Positions 62,001 through 64,000 of a stretch of DNA of 64,000 nt are shown here, piece by piece (position 1 is the first letter of the stretch; each line of letters begins with the position of its first letter). The notes under the pieces were generated by a model that did no database searches, was not told the origin of the DNA, and saw nothing but the letters and a program-made list of their open reading frames with translations. Origin of the DNA: Hermatobates lingyangjiaoensis (lineage: Eukaryota > Arthropoda > Insecta > Hemiptera > Hermatobatidae); NCBI GenBank assembly GCA_026182355.1, contig JAPFBL010001928.1, positions 5,031,001 to 5,095,000 on the forward strand, in the 5' to 3' direction. Made by a program: the position numbers and the translations under genes.

Positions 62001-62392
62001 AAGTAGAAATAAACTTTAGGAGTTGAGTTTTGATTTGTACTTGATTGCCAATCATCCTTCATTTTCAACTAATTAGTCATGAACGAAAGGTGATTACAAT
62101 TTTATTTGATCAAACAAATACTGTATCTTAAATAAGTGTAATGAAATAAAATTTAAAGAAATTCTGATTTGTTATGTTATTTCTCTGACAAATGATGTAC
62201 AAATAATTGATCTTTTTATGAAGAAACAGTGTACTGACTGGGAATCTTTTCCTCATTACTCGTTTGTTCCAGTTTTTCAGTAAGTTCGGCGACTTTTTTC
62301 TGAAGTGTCAAGATATTCTGGGCCCTTCCTCTCCAGTTACCACTAAGTGCCGATTGAATAGGCACATTTTCACCAAGTTCATTACTGAGAGC
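42047..62392 (-). CDS. CCDC13: CCDC13-like coiled-coil gene, 3' seven coding exons
   Basis: Seven exons on the minus strand join in phase: 62392-62260, 57853-57630, 53097-52996, 47676-47585, 45784-45679, 45070-44784 and 42215-42047. They give 370 residues ending in TGA and predict coiled coil almost throughout, with one Ser-rich low-complexity break. The string GNWRGRAQNILTLQKKVAEL matches a conserved block of CCDC13 (GTWRGRAQQI.LQ.KV.EL in vertebrates). Further agreement is seen in the later coiled-coil segments, in order and spacing. CCDC13 is described as a centriolar-satellite protein needed for ciliogenesis. The vertebrate protein is about 715 residues, so the N-terminal half lies beyond 63-64 kb. 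Identity is inferred from motif recall; an alternative is another ciliary coiled-coil protein. Confidence 0.8.
42290..42520. mobile_element. Two adjacent pLTR-like units
   Basis: An inverted copy of the GACCG-type unit (minus-strand motif 42348-42310) is followed by a truncated forward half (TTTGACGAAGGTCG), then a different unit with the plus-strand motif 42438-42466. A (TA)n tract of about 55 bp follows at 42524-42578. Confidence 0.55.
42437..42471 (+). ncRNA. Hammerhead-like motif, well formed
   Basis: CCTGAAGATGACATAAATAT then ATGTCGAAACGTCGGC. It has the CTGAAGA box, a five-base-pair GACAT/ATGTC stem II, then GAAAC and GTC. This is among the best-formed motifs in the window. Confidence 0.6.
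42524..42578. repeat. (TA)n microsatellite
   Basis: Interrupted TA tract between two pLTR-like units. Confidence 0.9.
42580..42770. repeat. Palindromic Penelope-type unit, diverged
   Basis: The left half includes TCCAAACCACAGTATGAAAT and the right half its inverse ending CATACTGTGGTTTAGACGTG. Motifs lie on minus 42680-42641 and plus 42688-42725 (CTCTGACGAAGACCA, CTTGTTT, TGGTT, GAAAG). The stem II change from GACCG/CGGTT to GACCA/TGGTT is compensatory on both sides. Confidence 0.65.
42897..43060. repeat. Palindromic Penelope-type unit
   Basis: Left ATGATCAAACCACAATATGA and right TTATTGTGGTTTGATCAT enclose two inverted motifs (minus 42970-42933, plus 42987-43026), with a short GTCGGTTGGGG-type centre. 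The right stem II is GACCG/CGGTC, a perfect five-base-pair version. Confidence 0.75.
43851..43971. repeat. Palindrome with AAACCACTAGGAAAAAG arms
   Basis: Left arm 43851-43895 and right arm 43924-43971 are inverted copies around a 28-bp centre. No ribozyme-like core is visible. The flank ATCACGTGTTTAATTGTGAT resembles the outer part of the pLTR-like units (CACGTGTTTATGTGAAATCT). Confidence 0.6.
44205..44560. repeat. GC-richer block, probable repeat
   Basis: It has higher GC than its surroundings and contains TTGGTCGGGCATAAAGGTCA and ACTTGGGAATCAGAAGGTTC. An 86-codon open frame (44208-44468) has no recognised domain. I cannot decide between an old LINE/SINE piece and other captured DNA. Confidence 0.35.
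44784..45070 (-). CDS. CCDC13: CCDC13 exon 6 in window: ERERH coiled coil
   Basis: It encodes FGMSSGAAEAERLRLMELVS, VKHRRLEEERRSLESLEEQL, RLERHRSARMETKLARLELE and a tail ending WNALKH plus a split Lys. The EAERLRL...RRLEEER...LEEQLRLERHR pattern resembles the vertebrate AAEVERDRL...KLQEERHRTVVLEQHL segment. Donor CACAA|GTAAGC, acceptor TTATTAG. Its 3' 156 bp is duplicated in inverted orientation at 45258-45403. Confidence 0.85.
45258..45403 (+). pseudogene. Inverted partial copy of CCDC13 exon 6
   Basis: 146 bp match the exon segment 44784-44939, inverted and 318 bp away, with a 10-bp deletion and a few substitutions. One boundary (45403) coincides exactly with the last exon base before the splice donor; the other falls inside the exon. 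It lies in the intron upstream of the exon, so the pre-mRNA could pair exon with intron. Not itself coding. Confidence 0.9.
45404..45650. other. A-rich pLTR-like flank
   Basis: Strings such as AACAACATTTAACTAACC-like repeats and CATAGCCCAATATCAGG resemble the A-rich outer arms of Penelope-type units. No motif core was seen. The 78-codon open frame has no support. Confidence 0.3.
45679..45784 (-). CDS. CCDC13: CCDC13 exon 5 in window: Ser-rich linker
   Basis: It reads MVTPEVTEKILSPLSSSVGS and LSSFTSSEKEDPNTN after the split Arg. The Ser-rich non-coiled stretch matches a Ser/Pro-rich break in vertebrate CCDC13 (SSRSVTSLG). Acceptor GTTTAG; donor AAT|GTAACA is weak and is chosen because the phase then fits exon 6. 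Confidence 0.7.
46080..46210 (-). mobile_element. Penelope-type terminal fragment with hammerhead-like motif
   Basis: The minus strand 46201-46171 reads CTGATGACGAC, ACA, GTC, GAAATATATTG, a canonical CTGATGA box with a short stem II. The flank AACTAAATAAACTAAATTCA resembles the outer arm of the copy at 59.08 kb (AACTAAGTAAACCATATTGA). Confidence 0.6.
46860..47105 (-). other. Unexplained GC-rich open block (possible exon or captured sequence)
   Basis: On the minus strand an open frame includes NEVHFQARTPRPSSNSIGKL and SRDCEPSPGVKAEAAEQTEC, with a composition like a real exon. It abuts a pLTR-like unit. It could be an additional CCDC13 exon, a piece of a Penelope-type element or captured host DNA. 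I found no splice pair that fits the CCDC13 phase with confidence. Confidence 0.3.
47106..47200 (+). ncRNA. Solo pLTR-like unit with hammerhead-like motif
   Basis: CTCTGACGAAGACCG, CTTGTTA, CGGTT, GAAAGATCTTATTC at 47119-47157, then TTGTGGTTTGATCATTGACA and a TA run. GTC of the usual end is ATTC here, so the expected cleavage triplet is altered. Confidence 0.45.
47231..47392. repeat. Hairpin followed by Penelope-type ORF start
   Basis: Arms 47231-47283 and 47339-47392 are inverted copies (TCTCACGATTTTTGAACTGG against CCAGCTCAAAAATCGTGAGA). The right arm runs on into a reading TFNNICIQEDLLPIYTNIY, matching the FNxxCLxEGLLPKYTxIY-like strings at 16.5 and 58.5 kb. Confidence 0.6.
47585..47676 (-). 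CDS. CCDC13: CCDC13 exon 4 in window
   Basis: The peptide is ERTKNEQLQQVIKEKESRIS followed by QLMEANSRKD and a split Arg (AG|A). Acceptor GTTTTTAG, donor ACAG|GTTTCT. It corresponds to the vertebrate segment around QLQAMVAEREAKVRQLEMEI. Confidence 0.8.
49049..49110. repeat. (TA)n microsatellite
   Basis: About 30 TA units on the left of the palindrome 49114-49441; a second TA tract (49473-49509) flanks its right side. Confidence 0.9.
49114..49441. repeat. Palindromic unit with roughly 160-bp arms and hammerhead-like motifs
   Basis: Arms about 49114-49271 and 49283-49441 are inverted copies with only about 11 bp between them. Motifs: plus 49348-49382, CTGAGGATGTCT, TAAAATAA, AGACGAAACGTTGGC; its mirror on minus 49205-49171. 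The 63-codon open frame is an artefact of the palindrome. Confidence 0.8.
49348..49382 (+). ncRNA. Hammerhead-like motif
   Basis: CTGAGGA box, GTCT/AGAC stem II, then GAAAC-GTT. The inverted arm differs by a base in the loop (CTCAAAATAA against CTTAAAATAA), so the two arms have diverged slightly. Confidence 0.6.
49988..52140. mobile_element. ACTTTACTATAAGTAA-ended repeat, copy C (longest)
   Basis: The left end is TTTACTTTACTATAATTAAA and the right end ACTTATAGTAAAGTTGAGTG plus TAGGCCACTCCAGATTTT. At 2.15 kb it carries an internal segment (about 50830-51360) absent from copies A and B but present at 39470-39730, so A and B are deletion derivatives. No open frame with a domain. Confidence 0.75.
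52317..52840. mobile_element. Penelope-type terminal pair, 166-bp inverted arms
   Basis: Arms 52317-52482 and 52675-52840 are equal in length and nearly identical, and both contain a hammerhead-like motif (minus 52395-52358, plus 52761-52803) and the AAACATCTGGTGAGGA string. The 192-bp centre is single-copy within the element but matches 29640-29820. The right end continues TTTCACGTGTTTATGTGAAA to a TA run. Confidence 0.8.
52761..52803 (+). ncRNA. Hammerhead-like motif
   Basis: CTCTGACGAAGACCG, CTTGTTA, CGGTT, GAAAGATCTTAGTC; identical to 26168-26205. Its mirror at 52395-52358 has one change (GATTTTAGTC). Confidence 0.5.
52996..53097 (-). CDS. CCDC13: CCDC13 exon 3 in window
   Basis: Thirty-four whole codons read TELESCNDKLKEKEFSINRK and WELQVSNLRKEYNQ. 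Acceptor ATTATTTTAG, donor CAG|GTATAA; phase 0 on both sides. The charge pattern continues the coiled coil. Confidence 0.8.
55260..55410 (-). repeat. SINE-like repeat, 3' part inverted
   Basis: CTCTCGGAGAAGACGGTAAG and CCGTCGGTCCCGAGCCTGTA are the inverse of the CTCTCCGAGG/CGGGACCGACGGCTTA region of 28695-28925. Confidence 0.55.
56371..57095 (+). mobile_element. Mariner element, internally deleted, transposase broken
   Basis: Terminal inverted repeats are CGACGGATGTTTCCAAAGTT at the left and, read on the minus strand, CGAGGGATGTTACCAAAGTT at the right; the right end is followed by TA. Inside, 56580-56930 gives mariner HTH peptides (LLKEGEKISEIV, STVYWWIDRFKNCRTLLEG, then ITAVEDLLKKDR) interrupted by stop codons, and 56930-57015 gives the C-terminal end (VKKLVYRWDKCTQLNGDYVK). 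The catalytic middle with the aspartates is deleted. It cannot encode a working transposase. Confidence 0.88.
57630..57853 (-). CDS. CCDC13: CCDC13 exon 2 in window: long coiled coil
   Basis: The frame reads GQLVSLRQGEKTREAELSGQ, LAQVKMELEETQGKLDTTKG, RLKTVMGEVGSLKNKVASLT and EKAAQDVLAINRLS, a clean heptad pattern. The high GC content contrasts with the surrounding introns. Donor CTCT|GTAATG. The acceptor is placed at GGTCCAG|TG because a stop lies upstream in frame. The acceptor has a poor pyrimidine tract, so the start could shift slightly. The overlapping plus-strand open frame of 154 codons is an antisense shadow. Confidence 0.82.
58370..58490 (+). ncRNA. Degenerate hammerhead-like unit
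   Basis: CCTCGATGGCGCACATGTTC then GAAATATTGAATTCTGTAAG, followed by a TA run at 58472-58487. The CTCGATG box and weak stem suggest a decayed copy. Confidence 0.35.
58517..59035. mobile_element. Palindrome of Penelope 5'-ORF segment, 216-bp arms
   Basis: Arms 58517-58732 and 58820-59035 are nearly identical inverted copies around an 87-bp centre. Each arm carries a hammerhead-like motif (minus 58703-58673, plus 58849-58882: TTGAGAATGGTC, AACGTA, GACCGAAACGTC) followed by a short reading frame MCNMKNTFKDKKIGELIYMI to KLNVGKIFNEV. On the minus strand the frame continues CLKEGLLPKYTYIY. I read this as terminal repeat plus start of a Penelope-type ORF, present head to head. (TA)n runs flank both sides. 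Confidence 0.75.
59033..59064. repeat. (TA)n microsatellite
   Basis: Separates the palindrome 58517-59035 from the Penelope copy 59066-60110. Confidence 0.9.
59138..59172 (-). ncRNA. Hammerhead-like motif in Penelope 3' region
   Basis: The minus strand has CTGATGA (canonical), a CGAGGACATCG hairpin, then GAAATATAG. Its position after the endonuclease coding region is what is known for hammerheads in Penelope terminal repeats. Confidence 0.6.
59341..59357. repeat. Poly-C run of 17
   Basis: Seventeen C, so G-rich on the minus strand, inside the 3' part of the Penelope copy. It is the second homopolymer of this kind in the window. Confidence 0.9.
59427..60100 (-). pseudogene. Penelope GIY-YIG endonuclease remnant, frameshifted
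   Basis: Pieces in three frames read in order: FFITSYFPGAHRLGAVIKKF with FPILSS, SEAPSIS-type linker, VQCGRRGCLTCPIVNPVPSF, then SCTSGNCVYRLDCTWCDGFY with VGLASTKLSLRMNNHRSS. The CGRRGCLTCPI linker and the VYRL...YVG...LR.NNHR pattern are the zinc-knuckle linker and GIY-YIG nuclease of Penelope-like elements. Here the nuclease supplies target cleavage for retrotransposition. At least two frameshifts break it, so it is not functional. The longest piece is 142 codons (59855-59427). Confidence 0.85.
62260..62392 (-). CDS. CCDC13: CCDC13 exon 1 in window: WRGRAQ block
   Basis: Read on the minus strand it gives ALSNELGENVPIQSALSGNW and RGRAQNILTLQKKVAELTEK, LEQT plus one base. Acceptor TTTCAG|GCT, donor ACGA|GTAATG. 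The open frame runs past the donor to TAA, so the donor choice is inferred. It leaves phase 1, which fits the next exon exactly (A|TG). Confidence 0.8.
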
Positions 62393-63100
62393 CTGAAATC
62401 AGTCAAGAAAAATTACTTAACTTTGGCATTTCTAGGGTTCAAATTATGTTAAATCTTTTTAATAATTATTCATCTCAACTAACTCAAAAGATCTTTATCA
62501 TACTGATTTGAATTATGCCCTCCTTAAATTTAAATAATTAAAAACAACAATTTAAAAACGAAAATGCGTTTTTATAATCCTTTTGCTTTGATATCATGTA
62601 TATAATTAACCAAAGCAGCACCTTACAAATCTGTCACAGAAATCTTCAAAGGGTCGATGAGAAGGTCAAGCAGGTCATGAACATACTAGAGGTCGATAAG
62701 TTCGTAATGGTTAGAGAGAGGTCAATAAGTATTAAGTGGTCATAGTTGAGTTTATAAAAACACAAATACACGAAAGGGTTGAAAAGCAAATAAGATTCAA
62801 AAGGGTGTTGATAAGTAGAAGGTACATGGTTAAAGTTGATTTTTCGCATGAAATCGCAATTCTGACAAAAGAGGAACAGAAAACATGGAAAAAGTGATTA
62901 CTTCCAGCAAAAGCACTGAATTCGAACACAATACAAACAATGAACACTCTTATGCTGCTCACCAAATAATAATATTCTTCTCATTAATGCCATCCATTTT
63001 AATAAAAGATGTATGTTAGCGTATTCTTGACATATTCTGTAGTATAGTAGTCAACGGACAAGTAAAATATTTTCATCGATATTCTTGGTACATTACAAAA
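62393..63100 (-). other. CCDC13 intron, unique
   Basis: Nothing recognised between the CCDC13 exon and the end of the Penelope copy. The open frames at 62646-62965 lack support. Confidence 0.5.
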
Positions 63101-63300
63101 GACATTTTTGAGTGTCTTTTGCAGAGCAGAGCAGATTCTGCATTCACGACTTTTTTAAGTAGCTGTTCTTTTTTCCTAATTACACTTCTATGTTGCAGAG
63201 GCAATGCAAATAGCAGATTTCCCTGCGACATTTTCAGACAAAAAACATAGTCAAATAACTATTACAATTTTATTCACAACTTTTTAAACACAATTTTAAA

Positions 63301-63333
63301 CACAAGTTTCGACCTCGTTGGTCATCCTCAGGA
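63301..63333 (-). ncRNA. Hammerhead-like motif
   Basis: The minus strand has CTGAGGATGACC, AACGA, GGTCGAAACTTGTG. It has an intact CTGANGA box and a four-base-pair GACC/GGTC stem II. It is the best copy of the family also seen at 16495-16461. Confidence 0.6.
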
Positions 63334-63607
63334 TGAATAAAATATTAAGACAGATAAATAAGATAAAAACTCAAACTAAAAAAATAACAGGATACAAGAA
63401 ATGCATACATAAGGGACAACAATAGAAAAGGTGATATAGAGGTAACAATACTAAGAGGTAATAGTAGGTGGCGATCCTAGCGTCTGAGAGGTTAACCAGC
63501 TGTCACTCATCCTTTGTTAATTTCACTCTATTGTCAAAGTTTCTGGGAGTCTGTATAACAAACATTTCACTGCATTGTAAGTTAATCTCCGGGAATTTTT
63601 CCTCTAT

Positions 63608-64000
63608 TTAGATGGCTTCTAGGATTTGTAAATAAAGGGGGTTTCTATTAAAGTTTAAAATAGACGTTCCCTCTACAACCATCTTACGCGTGAGTGAAGT
63701 GTGGTGTTTTTTCTCCACGTGGGCCTTCTGTGCTCCTGTAGCGAGGTGCATGGTGAGACGCCTTGAGAGTTTCGTCGTGGTCATGCCAATGTATCGGGAT
63801 GGTAGGTTTGCACAGTCCCCTTCTTTACAAATAAATTGATACACGACATGGCTCCTCTGAACTTCAGTTGACTCCTTTTTGTAATTATTTCTTATAAGTA
63901 AGTTGCTCGTTTTTTTATTGTTATAGTAAATCATAAGACGTAGCGTGTCCCTTTCGCTCGTCGTCTTTACATGACCCGCTATGATTTTTTGCAAAGCTTG
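63608..64000 (-). CDS. Penelope GIY-YIG endonuclease, C-terminal fragment
   Basis: A continuous frame reads TLRLMIYYNNKKTSNLLIRN, then VVYQFICKEGDCANLPSRYI and GMTTTKLSRRLTMHLATGAQ, ending NPLYLQILEAI. The pattern VVYQF.C..GDC....YIGMTT..LSRRL..H is the nuclease of Penelope/Neptune-type elements: VYQF replaces GIY, YIG is intact and the following Arg is present. It is open for at least 128 codons with no break seen, unlike the copy at 59.4 kb. The start lies outside the window, so intactness of the whole ORF is unknown. Confidence 0.88.
   Translation of the reverse strand, partial: QALQKIIAGHVKTTSERDTLRLMIYYNNKKTSNLLIRNNYKKESTEVQRSHVVYQFICKEGDCANLPSRYIGMTTTKLSRRLTMHLATGAQKAHVEKKHHTSLTRKMVVEGTSILNFNRNPLYLQILEAI

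Larger units (their letters stand above)
57854..62259 (-). other. CCDC13 intron with Penelope-type palindrome and endonuclease relic
   Basis: Contains the units at 58370-58490 and 58517-59035, the Penelope copy 59066-60110 and otherwise unique AT-rich sequence from 60.1 to 62.2 kb. I found no extra CCDC13 exon here. Confidence 0.55.
63118..64000 (-). mobile_element. Penelope-like element, second family, 3' part, continues past window
   Basis: The minus strand enters at 64000 within coding sequence, stops at 63608 and has a 3' region down to the GCAGAGCAGATTCTGCATTC string near 63127. The same ending occurs at 16.25-16.55 kb. A hammerhead-like motif lies at 63333-63301. The element sits in a CCDC13 intron in the same orientation as the gene. 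Confidence 0.8.

Overview
This is an AT-rich, intron-rich animal nuclear window. Codon-level similarity to the metazoan splicing factor U2SURP, kilobase introns, TTAGG-type strings at repeat ends, mariner and hAT relics and many Penelope-like retroelement pieces suggest an arthropod, most likely an insect. I cannot name the species. No bacterial-type features are present, and most open reading frames in the window are chance or shadow frames.

Two convergent protein-coding genes organise the window. On the + strand, 6377-33269, lie the last 11 coding exons that I can place of U2SURP (SR140), a U2 snRNP-associated SR-related protein. They encode 581 residues in phase: the SURP module, the CID domain, acidic DxDG repeats, the cwf21 helix and an RS/His-Lys tail. 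The N-terminal part with the RRM must lie upstream of the window, since nothing like it is seen in 1-6376. On the - strand, 62392 down to 42047, lie seven in-phase exons (370 residues) of the C-terminal half of a coiled-coil protein that I assign to CCDC13, a centriolar-satellite and cilium protein. The two genes face each other across 33.5-42 kb.

The rest is repeat-dominated. (1) At least 28 copies of a short motif built as CTGANGA, a stem-loop, then GAAA occur alone or in palindromic pairs, usually bordered by (TA)n. This fits the hammerhead-ribozyme terminal repeats of Penelope-like elements. Two endonuclease (GIY-YIG) coding remnants of such elements lie at 59427-60100 and 63608-64000, and 5'-ORF-like remnants lie at 16.5, 47.4, 58.5 and 59.0 kb. 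(2) A 1.6-2.2 kb non-coding repeat with termini resembling ACTTTACTATAAGTAA occurs at 31.3, 35.0 and 50.0 kb and in inverted orientation at 40.2-41.8 kb. Between 35.0 and 41.8 kb two copies bracket an 18-copy satellite array with a period of about 157 bp. (3) Smaller items are a hAT-type MITE with a perfect 8-bp target duplication (21606-22033), an internally deleted mariner (56371-57095), SINE-like repeats beginning with a TTAGG string, and an inverted partial copy of a CCDC13 exon in the next intron upstream (45258-45403).

The most notable structures are the perfect or near-perfect palindromes inside pre-mRNA. One has 254-bp arms and ends 53 bp before a U2SURP exon. Several palindromes have their axis or a deletion exactly inside the hammerhead-like core, which hints at how these units form.
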